Positions 9,539 through 19,608 of a stretch of 64,000 nucleotides of DNA are shown here, one piece after another. How positions within the stretch are numbered: position 1 is the stretch's first letter; every line of letters starts with the position of its first letter. Position numbers and translations under genes: made by a program. Origin of the DNA: Stictocephala bisonia (taxonomy: Eukaryota; Arthropoda; Insecta; Hemiptera; Membracidae). The stretch spans positions 24,568 through 88,567 of the forward strand of contig JAQJVL010002635.1 in assembly GCA_035578905.1 (NCBI GenBank). Direction: 5' to 3'. The notes beneath the pieces are model-generated. The model had not been told where the DNA came from, did not search any database, and was given only the letters and a program-made list of their open reading frames with translations.

Positions 9539-9707
9539 GGATCGAGGGGGGAGTGGGTGAAACAAATTCAAAATACCGCACAAAGAACAAAGGTCAAAAT
9601 GTAAATTACAAGAATAATTACTGATATTGAGTAGGAGCAAAGTGAAGACACGTCTGATCAGTACGAGTGCAAGAGCAGAAGTGAGAAAGATTGAGTGTGT
9701 TGGTCGT

Positions 9708-9715
9708 TTATATAG
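9708..9715 (-). promoter_or_regulatory. distal duplicate TATA box
   Basis: The same CTATATAA element occurs in the upstream copy of the duplicated block, again followed by TCACTT at the same spacing. It could be a second start site for polB or simply a passenger of the duplication. Confidence 0.5.
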
Positions 9716-9742
9716 GGATCGAGGGGGGAGGGGGAGGGGGTG

Positions 9743-10699
9743 ATTAGGTCCACGCCTAGACATGAAAACCAGTCTGGCGCCTGGAGCCCTATACCCGAGT
9801 TTCGCAGCCGCTGTATGAGTCACGCGCCTGTCCAGACTTGAAACTCCGATTACGTCATCCTGTGTAGTACTGTTTTTCAAAATGAGAAGAAGGGACTATG
9901 TACAATGTTAGTTAAGTGATTATTAAAAGACATTGAGCAAATAAAAGATGTAAAGCAATGATTGTGGTAATGGAAGTGGTTTCGATAAGACAAGTGCGCG
10001 AGAACTATTGGACTGTCAGTTCACCGAGCAGAGGCAGTGAGACACGGTTTGTGAAATGATAGTGAATTAGTCCTTGAGTGTCGCTATAGTACAAAGGAAG
10101 GGATTTTTGAGTATAGGAAGTGAGGCTAGGTGTAGGGGAACTGATAGGTTCTGGATAGGAAGTGAGGTAATAGAGAGTCCACAGAATTGATAATAAAAGT
10201 GAGTGAAAGTAAGTAATGTAACCTAGGTAACATGTACACGCACGCAAAGGTGGGTGAAAATAGGAAATTGTTAGTTAATGAAAGACAATGTGAAGCTTGT
10301 AGTAACGGACTGATAAAGCCTGTAAGTACAGTTTGATAGTCCGGTTAGGCATTGGTAAGAGTGAGAAGCTAGCGTATTAAGTTTGAAGGATGTTAGGTGT
10401 GTTTGATATGAAGTTAAGTAGATGGGAGTTAAAGGACCAAAAGGTTAACAGTGTATTAAATATAGCTGCCCCTTAATTTTTAAATAAACCGTGTATTGCG
10501 GGTTGCCTTGAGTATGTACTGAACCGTGATTGAATAGATAAGTATAGGTAGGATGTATGTTAAAGGAAGCCGTAGATGGGTACCCGAAGGTAAGAGCACA
10601 TGTTAATAGTAACATTCAAAATTAATTTAAATAGGTAGGCTAACAGTACGTGTGAGAAAGATTACCTGTAAAGTGAGGAGGCAACCAATCAGAGTGTAG
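9743..10699. other. non-coding stretch upstream of the polymerase
   Basis: I see no convincing gene. An 80-codon minus-strand frame (10005-10247) has low-complexity S/T/P/L composition and no recognisable motif. Short internal repeats of GATAGGAAGTGAGG type occur at 10090-10170. Confidence 0.6.
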
Positions 10700-11330
10700 C
10701 ATATGGGTGCGCATGCGCGCCAGACCAGTAGCTGACAGATGAATAGCGTACGAAGGTAGTCGTTGGAAGTACACGAAAGCATTTTATATAGTACATATGT
10801 AAATGTCTACCATCCTTTGCATTTTATATAGTATGACATGGGACTTTGGGAAGGGAGGAGGGACTTCCCTTCCGAAGGTGTCATGTTTCCGAAAGCATAC
10901 GCTTAATTTTGCCACTAGGTGCGCATTTGCACAGAGAGCAATCGACATTTGTTATAGTGTATATTGCCACAGAGTAGCAAGTCTCTGCGCATGCACCACC
11001 CACGAACCGGTGTGGTCGCTAGGTGCGCTGTGATCGGTCGGTATTGCTGCTAGGGGCGTTGCGATCGGTATTGCCGCTAAGTGCGCTGTGATTGATCGAC
11101 ATTGCCGCTAGGTGTGCTGCGATTGGGTCAGCCACATAGAGTATAAGACATGTTACATTTGTTATAGTGTATATATGAGTAGAGTAACAACGCGCATGCG
11201 CGCTGGACCAGCAGCTGACGCGTACGAAGGTAGCCGACGGTTGTCGGAAGTACACGAAAGCATTTTATATAGTATAACGGGGAAAAGGGTAGGAGTGTAT
11301 TTTATGTAGTATGGTGTGGGAAATGTAAGA
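10700..11330. repeat. direct repeats with GCGCATGCGCGC and TATA-like module
   Basis: A block containing GCGCATGCGCGC, a CAGTAGCTGAC-like piece, GCGTACGAAGGTAG and AAGTACACGAAAGC occurs at about 10708-10795 and again at 11190-11275. Each time it ends in GCATTTTATATAGTA. GTTATAGTGTATAT also recurs (10950, 11161), and a short unit of the type GATCG-T-TTGCCGCTAGGTGCGC recurs between 11000 and 11125. ORFs here are by-products. Confidence 0.75.
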
Positions 11331-11414
11331 GATATTTGGGAATTTGGAGGGAAATTTTAAAATGGAAAATTCCCACGGAGGTAAGTACCACTGCTTCCGT
11401 TTCGGACGGTCATC

Positions 11415-11693
11415 TTGGGTCCACTTCCGGTCCACTTCCGGTCACCCCCGGTCCATTTCCGGTCACTTCCGGTCACTTCCGGTCACCCCCGGTCCATTTC
11501 CGTTCACTTCCGGTCCACTTCCGGTCACCCCCGGTCCATTTCCGGTCACTTCCGGTCCACTTCCGGTCCACTTCCGGTCACCCCCCCCCCGGTCCATTTC
11601 CGGTCACTTCCGGTTCACTTCCGGTCCACTTCCGGTCACCCCTGGTCCATTTCCGGTCACTTCCGGTCCACTTCCGGTTCACTTCCGGTCACG
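11415..11693. repeat. CACTTCCGGT minisatellite (about 25 units)
   Basis: About 25 units of 10-12 bp (CACTTCCGGT, CCATTTCCGGT, CACCCCCGGT) occur with a higher-order order such as ccactt/cacccc/ccattt/cactt. On the minus strand most units read ACCGGAAGT, the consensus of ETS-family binding sites. Three overlapping + strand ORFs exist only because the unit lacks stops. Confidence 0.95.
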
Positions 11694-12000
11694 TGACTGC
11701 CGATATTTTGGATCCGGTCGCCATCTTTTGTATTTTATATAGTATAAAGACGCCATATTGGAAAAAAGTGCATTTTATATAGTATGACGTGGGAAATGTG
11801 AGGGAAGTTTGAGGGAAATGGGGGAAATTTTGTGGGGGAGGGGGTGGGGGGTTGGCAACACTGCGCCGCCATCTTGGATCCGGTCACGTGACCAAAAAAA
11901 AGTGGGTCTCGCTCTCTCAGAAAATAACTACTACCGAAGATACCCGAAGATACCCGAGAGTGGTGCCAGAACCCGTACTTATACACTACTTACAATAGAA
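11694..12000. promoter_or_regulatory. possible promoter-like cluster (TATA-like module, YY1-like motif)
   Basis: ATTTTGGATCCGGTC near 11704 and GCCATCTTGGATCCGGTCAC near 11872 are two copies of one piece. The second sits in GCCGCCATCTTG, the classic YY1-type motif. Two more copies of the ATTTTATATAGTAT module (about 11730, 11772) lie between. Together with the adjacent ETS-like array this resembles a promoter, but no downstream gene is evident. Confidence 0.35.
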
Positions 12001-12612
12001 TATTTGAATATATCAGCAGTTGCTGTATATTTATAGGATTGTAAAACTATTTAGTTTGTGAATTGGAGTTTACAGTGGATATCCATACACATGAAAAAGT
12101 AAAATAAATTTTGAAACTGAACAAAAAGTCTAAGCGTGCTTAAATTGAATATAATATTATTTACTGTATCATTAAAATTATTGATAATGATTGATATAGT
12201 ATTGCCAAATTGATATAGGTAATTTATGTTTGTTTTAAACAAATTGTACATTTATCAAAAATATATATTTTATTAAACCCCAATCAAGTCACTTTTACGT
12301 AGATTCATACAAAAATAATTCTCTCATAGAACATTTTAATTAATATATATTTTGATTTGTAATCAAGTGAACGTTCGTTTTCCCTGCATGCACTAGTGTT
12401 GGAGCGGCCGCCGGGTCTAGCCATGACGTCACAGACCTCTCTAAGCGCAGGCTTCTTTGCATATAAGAAGTGGGCCTACCTCCTCTTTACTAGCCTTGCA
12501 TGAACATACCGTCTCCTTTTCTAGGCAAAGTGGCAGCAACAACATAGACTCACACTTAACAAATTCTAGTTTGGTCATTTTACACTTTGTCAGTTTGTTT
12601 ATTTTGTCTTGT
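12001..12612. other. AT-rich intergenic sequence
   Basis: I see no gene. A short GC-rich patch at 12386-12430 carries GCATGC, ACTAGT and GCGGCCGC within 35 bp, followed by a TGACGTCA CRE-like site (12423-12430) and a TATAAG element at about 12461. These could be a small promoter, but no ORF follows. Confidence 0.5.
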
Positions 12613-12760
12613 ATAGACTGGTTGATAGCATCCCTTAAATCCCAGCTTCCTAAGTTAAAGGTTCTCAGTTCGATCCCAATCAGAGTCGTAACACATTTTG
12701 AAAGAGATCAGCTGATAACCACCGGCTGTTTATTTGTCATTGGGCTATTAATTAATGACA
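12613..12760 (+). mobile_element. tRNA-derived SINE, degraded
   Basis: GGTTGATAGCATCCCTTAAA, then GGTTCTCAGTTCGATCCC (12660-12677), resembles a tRNA head with an RNA polymerase III B box (GTTCGATCCC). The body continues with TTTTGAAAGAGATCAGC. A second copy in the opposite orientation lies at 13717-13835, which supports a dispersed repeat. The A box is decayed. Confidence 0.6.
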
Positions 12761-13716
12761 CTTAGTCGGCCTTAGTTTGTAACAATGACTACATTCTCTC
12801 ATCTAAGCTCATTCGGAATCCATATTTGGCCATATCTTGACGATCGGTGTCTTAAGAATAAATAATAAACTAAAAAATAGATAAATAAAAGTCGCAACTC
12901 TAGCACGTCCGAGGAGAGAGTTACCGAGTTGTCTCGATTAATGTCAAAGAAATTTTGGAAGAAAGAGGTTATTATGATTTGTTTGTCTGTATTACACTAG
13001 GTAACTTGTTTCCAGGTATTTTACTGCCATGACAACAAGAGCCTCGGTAGCATGGAAGTTTTAAGAAAATGACATTCGCATCTCTGTATTAATAAAAAAC
13101 ATTGGTGTTAGAATAATGTACATTATATTACATAACAACGGAGAAATCTAAACGAACCATCTGTCAGTCTATTTGTCAATTACATAATAGTGTTCATGAT
13201 TCACGGAAAACGAGAGCTCTTTTTCTATTAGGGCCTATTTCTTTCTTCTATATACGCCACTGAAAGTATGTCAATTTTGATTGTTAAAATGCCATGATCT
13301 TTAAATACCATGCTTTTCTTATAGCAAATATATAGTTTTTGTTTTTCTCAAAGGTAATGTTTATTTGCTAATACGAGTATGATAGTTGTGGAACATAACG
13401 TTGTCTTTATTCTTAAGAAACTGATTGTCAAAATATTAGTGAGCACGGATTTCAAAGAAGTATGTGGTTGCGATTCGTGTGTATCAGCATTGATTTTATA
13501 CAAAAATAGATTTTCTATACAATGTTAAATTTTGAGTCTCAAATATCAGATGTTTTGTGGCCCATTGTGGAGCGCTAGTATAAATGTAATGCAGTTTAAA
13601 CCAGCTGTGGTTGCGAGCCTCAATAACTAACAAAATTACAGGCATAAATATTCCATTATATGGAATATCTATCGTAGGTGTATACAAACTAAGATCAACT
13701 AGTCCTTGGAAATTGA
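12761..13716. other. AT-rich intergenic sequence between two inverted SINE copies
   Basis: I see no ORF of note, no RNA gene and no structured repeat between the two inverted SINE copies. Confidence 0.6.
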
Positions 13717-13835
13717 CATTAATCATCAATACCACAATGACAAATGAACGTGTGGTTATAAGCTGATCCCTTTCAACATTTGTTTGGCTCAGATTGTAAT
13801 CGAACTGAGCAGTTAACTTAGGGATGTTAGATCGA
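13717..13835 (-). mobile_element. tRNA-derived SINE, inverted second copy
   Basis: The reverse complement reads CTAAGTTA, CTCAGTTCGAT, ATCTGAG, GAAAGGGATCAGCTTATAAC, CATTTGTCATTG. This parallels the copy at 12640-12745 with scattered changes. Its tRNA-like head abuts the long inverted repeat that begins at 13814, and may be part of that larger repeat family. Confidence 0.6.
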
Positions 13836-14088
13836 AAATTATTTTTCAAATTTTTTTAAATAAAATTGCTGGTATCCATGTAAGTAATAAATGTGTTATG
13901 GGGAAAATTTCTAACAAATTTTTTTATGAAGATATGGCTGCCCAAAGTGACTAATTTAGTCTTTTTGGTGCATAACTGAAGAACAAACCATGTGATATAT
14001 TTTATTATCATTTTGAGAATACAGTGAACAACAGGTACTAACCAACCTAGTATATAGGAAATCTAAAAATAATATTGTTTTAAGTGTT
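13814..14088. repeat. left copy of a 275-bp inverted repeat
   Basis: This matches the reverse complement of 16655-16927: GATGTTAGATCGAAAATTAT, AAATGTGTTA, AAGATATGGCTGCCCAAAGT, AACAAACCATGTGATATAT and TATATAGGAAATCTAAAAA all recur in order. The two copies are diverged (substitutions and small indels). They could be the ends of a 3.1-kb element or two independent insertions in opposite orientation. Confidence 0.85.
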
Positions 14089-14662
14089 TCTGATTATCTA
14101 TATATTTAATTTCGTAAGGCGAATCGGTTGCGTCAAAATTCCAAGCGCTACACTCCACCTACGGCCTTCGGAAATGTCTCATTTTTAAATCTCTGTAATT
14201 GTAGATGGCGGGCAAAAAAAGTGTTGCTATTCGCCTGTAGGGCTCCACCCCATTGTCATTCAAAATTCTCATGTTAATCTTATGTGAAGAGGGTTTCTAA
14301 CTTTTGTTTTGATTTATTGAGTCCAGCTGTCAATATGACACATTAAATATTCCAGCTGTTAATGTTTTATATCCAAATTAACAAGGCACAAGGTCAAACC
14401 TTTAAGAGACTGGTATTCAACTGAACAAACCAGTGTTTACACATGGGCAACTTTTCATTTAGTAGAGTAAAATCCCTAGACGGAATTAAATTTATTGAAT
14501 AAAAGTTTATTGAAAATACAGTCGACCAAAATAACGATATAGACAAGCCTTACAACAACAACAAAACTGTACAGACAAACTTTAACACAACAATAATACC
14601 TGATTAATCTATATATGAGGATGAGTTTTACAAAACTATAAATAATTAAATATTATAGATTA
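14089..14662. other. intervening AT-rich sequence
   Basis: No coding potential is seen. It lies inside the 13814-16927 inverted-repeat pair. Confidence 0.5.
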
Positions 14663-15026
14663 CAGTGGCGTATATACCAATTTTTTTCGGGGGGGGGCCG
14701 ATTTTGGTTAAGCAAGTATTACCAAGACACATTACCGGGGGGTCCGGGGGTACCCCCCTGGGAAATTTTTCAAAAAGTAAACTCATGGAGATGTCATTTT
14801 ACGCTATTCTAGCTCCTACAAAATTGGGATAATATTATGTTTTAAGTTAAAATGATATATGTTTATAATGTACACAATTACACCGATATCATTGTATATG
14901 TTTAGAAATATTAATACATAAAATGTGATGAACATTTTTTTTATTTATGGATAAACAAATGTTTATTTTTGTATATTTCAGGGGGGGGCCGAGGCCCCCT
15001 CGGCCCCCCCCATATATACGCCACTG
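14663..15026. mobile_element. hAT-type MITE with 8-bp target duplication
   Basis: This 364-bp non-autonomous element has perfect 14-bp terminal inverted repeats CAGTGGCGTATATA, subterminal G-runs and C-runs (GGGGGGGCCGA), and no ORF. It is flanked by an exact 8-bp duplication ATAGATTA (14655-14662 and 15027-15034), the target duplication size of the hAT superfamily. The termini and the duplication are intact, so the insertion is relatively young. Confidence 0.88.
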
Positions 15027-15043
15027 ATAGATTAAATATTTAA

Positions 15044-15679
15044 CACGTTCACTGCGTCATGAGATCCCGAGGACTTGTGTCGTAGGCTTACATTCATACG
15101 GTGATGAAATTCGTATGTAATTCCTTATTTGCGTTTGTGATATTTTTCTTTGTAATTAACGCATTGTTGCAGGAGTTAAACTCAATGGAATCATTTTCCT
15201 TTTTGAATTTAATAGTAACCTATATCTTTCGCGAGATCTATAGCACCAGAGTAATGACATATTAGTTATATGCGGTACGAGATCTATATACATTGTCGAT
15301 TGTTAGCTGTTGTTTGAAAAGGTGGGAGAATTGTTCCACGCCGTTGCTGAGTCGTGTGTTTATTTACAATATAACCTCAATTTCTCAGCTGGGGTATAAT
15401 TTACAACAGTACTTCCTTATATGCGACCCGTGGCCCGTGCTTATACGCTATATCCACACCCTGCATAGCACTTATGACGTCAGACAATTGATACTTGATA
15501 GTTCTAAAACAATAACCTAGAGTGCTCTATCTTCAACTGATGACGTGATATTGTGCGCAGAACTTCTTTTGCCCAAAGAGATCTCAGGATCTCGTCCCGC
15601 ACTGAATTGATGATATGCAACGAGATCGCGTGACGCATAGGATGAATGGCCGAGAAATTATAACAACGCAGTAAACGTA
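15044..15679. mobile_element. piggyBac-like MITE flanked by TTAA
   Basis: This 636-bp element is bounded by TTAA on both sides (15040-15043 and 15680-15683). The ends are imperfect inverted repeats, CACGTTCACTGCGTC on the left and TACGTTTACTGCGTT on the right. Subterminal GATCTC/GAGATC motifs recur in both orientations. There is no transposase. TTAA targeting is the piggyBac hallmark. It starts 17 bp after the end of the hAT MITE. Confidence 0.6.
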
Positions 15680-15683
15680 TTAA

Positions 15684-16244
15684 CAGCAAATTTTAAATTT
15701 ATTTGTATAGGGGCTTTTGCCCCAACAAGCCACTAGTTTTTCTATAAATTATATTTGTTCAAATTTTGGGTTAAGGGTGTTTGTCCAAGAGCCCTGTTTT
15801 AAGGAATTTAGTTACCTATAGATTTTATTGCAACTGCCGCTAAGCGTAGTAAAGCTCTTGATTCACTACGCTTCACAACTTCATCACACACTCTTCATTA
15901 CCTTTGCCAAGTTAGCGATCTGGAGAGAAGCCTAGGATATGAGGGAGGGTAGAGTGGAGGGAGGTGAGGGGTATTGTGCCGTTCTAAAAACATAGTTGCA
16001 GCCGCTCTGAACCGCGTCGCCCGCACGCACACCTCTCGTCATAAGTAAATAAAACGAAGAACAGTTGTTGGTTCAAAACCAACACCCAAACAAGTCAGTC
16101 GACCAGCCCAAGTTCTGTGAAAGGCATGCAGTGCAGTAGGCTCTGACGGCTGGTACGGTTTACTGTATTGTCAAAACATGGTTTCGTAGTCTCCTGTTTC
16201 GGGCGCTATTTTTAAACGGATTTTCTTGAAACTAGATGATTGTT
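15684..16244. other. intergenic sequence, no gene seen
   Basis: Mixed composition, including a G/A-rich patch near 15935-15970 (GAGGGAGGGTAGAGTGGAGG). No supported gene. Confidence 0.5.
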
Positions 16245-16430
16245 TAGTTGAAGAGTTGCATCATGCCTCTTGCACCTTAGAAGTTTGTAAATATTGGTCA
16301 AAACCTCTTGGTGATCTTACAAAAGAACCATATAAATCATACATTTCAGATTTAAAAAATACATATATTTTAATTAATCTTTTTGAAATACTGTATCATG
16401 TCCAAGGGGCATGCCGCAACTCTTCAACTA
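16245..16430. mobile_element. small foldback element
   Basis: TAGTTGAAGAGTTGC, then ATGCC, on the left (16245-16266) is mirrored by GGCATGCCGCAACTCTTCAA on the right (to about 16430), leaving about 130 bp of AT-rich interior. The 78-codon + strand frame across it (16226-16462) includes both inverted ends, so it is unlikely to be a gene. Confidence 0.6.
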
Positions 16431-16654
16431 CACGATTACCGAATTTTAAGACAATCCGTTGAAAATTAGCATCCGAATCAGAAGACTACAAAACCATGTT
16501 TTTATCGTTTTTCAGAGGGGCAATGAAGACTATTAATAGTAAACTCTATCAATGAATTTTATATACATTATTAATCTACTTTTTTAGCCAAAGGTGATTG
16601 TACAAATTTCAATTAAAAATTTGAAAAAATATCATTTATACAAAAATAATTGGT

Positions 16655-16927
16655 AACACTTGGAAAAAATATTTTTTTAGATTTCCTATATATAAGGTTA
16701 GTACTTTTTGTCCACTATATTCTCAAAATTTAATAAAATATATCACATGGTTTGTTCATGAGTTATGCACCAAACAGGCCAAATTAGTCACTTTGGGCAG
16801 CCATATCTTCATAAAGAAATTTTAAAAAAATTTTCCCGTAACACATTTATTACTTACTTACGTCGATACTAATAATTTAATTTTAAAAAAATCATAAATA
16901 ATTTTCGATCGAACATCCTTAATTAAT
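16655..16927. repeat. right copy of the 275-bp inverted repeat
   Basis: This is the inverted partner of 13814-14088. The hAT-type MITE, the piggyBac-like MITE and the small foldback element all lie between the two copies. Confidence 0.85.
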
Positions 16928-18665
16928 ATTTAACCAACTACACTACCGACCAGTTGAATACCCGATTCGCTATTGAAAGTCCTGTAAAATAGAAATAGGT
17001 CACTACAACCCTTGAAGATCAGTGCTACGAGTACATTTCATTCGAAGTTATGTTTAATTATGACTCTAGGTATAGATACTACAAACTTTCCCTGCATACT
17101 TTAATTTCTTATTACTGAGTAACTTTTTTACCAACACTAAACGAGTTGCTAAATCCTACATTAACTTTCTAAGTTGCAACCTGACTTGCATGCTTTAACA
17201 TGACTTAATGTAAGTGTAGATTATCATTAAATTCGTATTTATGTATAAAATCAGACAGCAGCTTTTATGGTAAATATAGGGTTGTGTGTCCATCCACAAG
17301 CCAGGGACGTAGCCAGAAATTGCAGAAGGAGAGGTTCACATGAAAATTTGACTTGAATACCAAAGATTTTAGAGTATGTAAAAAGTAATCTCAAAACATA
17401 CAAACCATATAGTTCTTTTTATTATATTTTTTATCTATAAATATCCATCTTAATGGATATCTTTACATTATTTCAATACTCATTATTCAGTTTAAATCAA
17501 CATAAAATAATTTCTCGTTTGTTTAATTTAATTCCTAATACATCCAGGAAACCTTACTACCCTCCTTACTTACTTAGACCCTTCATTATATAATCAATGC
17601 TTAGACTCATATATGTTTAAAGACCACCATAACAACATAAATGTAGATTACAAATGGAATATTTATAAACAAACCAAAACCATCTTCCACTGCTTATGGG
17701 CACTGATCATGGCTTACTTCTCGTTCTGCTGGCCAACATTTCAATCACTTATTACCACATATCACATTCCATTTGATATTTCAATTTTTATTCTCAGTTA
17801 ATTTATTAAATTTAAAATAATGAAACAAGCTGAGTTTCAAAGGATAATTTCAGAATACATACATTCACATAATTCTTAGTTAACCTAAATTCCAACAGTA
17901 TTTTATATAGTTTTATCTTTTGTAGTTTGTAATTTTTGTAGAAAGGACATTACATAATAAGTAAAATCTACTCTTAAAAATCACTGTTAAAGAATGAGTT
18001 GAATCGTTGTGAGAAAAGAACTGTCTGATATACGAATAGTTTCAAAAATATGCCTACACATCTATAGGCTAATATATTGAAAAATTAAACGTAATTTCTG
18101 GTGAAAATAATATTTATTAAGAACAACAAATAAATAAAACTTATAAATAAATGTAACAATGTCTGTCTATTTTGTCTGTCTGTCCATATAATGGCGGCCT
18201 TCCGCGCATGAGTTCATAATAATACCCACACAGTTATTTTTAGAATATGCCAATTTAACAATTTCTTTATTATGATTAATAGGCTATAGAATAGCTCATA
18301 TGAACGCTTCTTTCACACTACACGATTTTGTTCGTACAAGTTTTTTTCCGTTGTTGGTTGGTTTTCACACTACACGATTTTTAGTGTTATTAAAAAATAC
18401 GCTTTACATTGAAATATATTCTAAAATATAACAGTGATATCACCAGCCTTTAACCTTCGACAAATTGAATTACTTTTTAATTGTAATTTTTGGTCCGTTT
18501 TTAATATATTACAACTATACTAAATTTAGTTTTGAACATTAAAAACTACCCTCTTGGTGATAATTGTAAATTAAAAAAAGACAACTTGTATAGTGAGAAT
18601 GGCGTATTTTTATCATTTTTAAATCATTTACAGATTAGCTTACAATATCGTTCATAACTTTATAG
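16928..18665. other. AT-rich intergenic sequence with transposon crumbs
   Basis: CAGGGACGTAGCCAG at 17302-17316 looks like one terminus of a hAT-type repeat, with a related end in opposite orientation at 20779-20793. TTTCACACTACACGATTTT occurs twice (about 18311 and 18363). No supported gene. Confidence 0.5.
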
Positions 18666-18851
18666 ACACGTAGAGACCTCGAAGAACAGTTGATCAGGAA
18701 AATAAAACTCAGACTGGACATAAGTGAAGAGCAAGAGCACCCTTGGTTAACAGCAATTCCCGATAGTCTTAATGACGACGATGGTGCTAACGTGCTTAGT
18801 AATGGTTCGATTGCCATTTTAGTGATCATGGCACAATTCCGCACAATTTGA
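18666..18851 (+). CDS. possible coding exon or gene fragment, unknown
   Basis: A 61-codon frame follows a TTTATAG acceptor-like site and ends in TGA at 18849-18851. The peptide looks protein-like (charged helix DLEEQLIRKIKLRLDISEEQ, then HPWLTAIPDSL, then an acidic stretch), unlike most ORFs in the window. It has no in-frame start, so it would have to be a 3' exon or a remnant. I recognise no family. The minus-strand frame over the same bases is less protein-like. Confidence 0.25.
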   Translation, partial: TRRDLEEQLIRKIKLRLDISEEQEHPWLTAIPDSLNDDDGANVLSNGSIAILVIMAQFRTI

Positions 18852-19250
18852 GTACCAACATCGCCGAGGTTACGAAAAAATATTATTCAGTTTTTCTTCA
18901 TTTTCGTAATTGTTTTGGCCTGCTCTTAAGGATTTATAAGTTATAATCAGAACAATATTTGAATTAAAGATGTTTGAACACAATAAAACTATTGTTAGTT
19001 ACATTCTTACTAAATAATTTAAAATAAACTAACTGTTTAGTTAAATTTGAATTTATTTGTACTCTTGGTACAGTATTAGTTTTTTTTTTTTTTTTTACTC
19101 TTAGCTATTTGGCATAGATTAGTTTTTTAATACTTAAAAAGTGACTTTCATACCTTGGGTTATGTATAATTAGTACAATATGAGTTATCCAGGACTGGGT
19201 CATGATAATAGCTCATTTTTATCACCACACTGCTGTAATGGTTTAGCTGC
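18852..19250. other. AT-rich intergenic sequence with a T tract
   Basis: A run of about 17 T lies at 19081-19097. No gene or recognisable repeat otherwise. Confidence 0.6.
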
Positions 19251-19294
19251 AACTAATGTGTATTACACTATTGGATGTATAATACACATTAGTT
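19251..19294. repeat. 15-bp perfect hairpin
   Basis: AACTAATGTGTATTA and TAATACACATTAGTT are perfect inverted partners around a 14-nt loop. Nothing else marks it as a transposon end. Confidence 0.8.
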
Positions 19295-19320
19295 CACAAA
19301 AAGAACTACCTTTTTTATAC

Positions 19321-19535
19321 AATCCCTTTACATTGTTGAGGCATGTGTAGGTACAGACAGGAATGAATCCTTTCTCTGTAAAACCAATAAATACACATCC
19401 ACGAGAAGAAGAAGCAAAAAGCCAATCTCTTTACATTTTTTTAGGCCTGCGTTAGTACAGAGGCAAGAACGAATCGTTTCTCTGTACAAACAATGAATAC
19501 ACATCTACAAGAACAAGAAGCGAAAAGCCAATAAT
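19321..19535. repeat. diverged tandem duplication, about 110-bp unit
   Basis: Two copies contain CTTTACATT, AGGCATG or AGGCCTG, GGTACAGA or AGTACAGA, GAATCCTTTCTCTGTA or GAATCGTTTCTCTGTA, AATACACATC, and AAGCAAAAAGCCAAT or AAGCGAAAAGCCAAT. They differ by scattered substitutions. Confidence 0.85.
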
Positions 19536-19608
19536 AAAAAGACAGTCTACTTTTGTTCTAATTTTGCTATCTTGGCGCGGCTGCCACTAGGGTGAGAGGG
19601 AAGATTAA

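Larger units (their letters stand above)
9401..9742. repeat. tandem duplication of the polymerase promoter block
   Basis: Two direct copies (9401-9560 and 9570-9742) share AATACCG at one end, GACACGTCTGATC in the middle, and GTTGGTCGTTTATATAGGG followed by a G-run at the other. They differ by scattered substitutions and small indels. Each copy contains the same TATA box in the orientation of polB. The long minus-strand ORF that spans both copies (9344-9880) repeats itself and is not judged a protein. Confidence 0.9.

Noticed and set aside
9344..9880. 178-codon minus-strand ORF as a second gene
   Set aside because: It lies across the duplicated promoter block and repeats its own peptide, so it is a by-product of the duplication.
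11336..11782. Proline/serine/histidine-rich ORFs in three + frames
   Set aside because: All three frames are open because the CACTTCCGGT unit lacks stops; none has non-repeat coding sequence.
12386..12430. GCATGC, ACTAGT and GCGGCCGC close together as a cloning-vector polylinker
   Set aside because: The sites are separated by non-polylinker bases, the flanks are ordinary AT-rich genomic DNA, and no other vector sequence is present.
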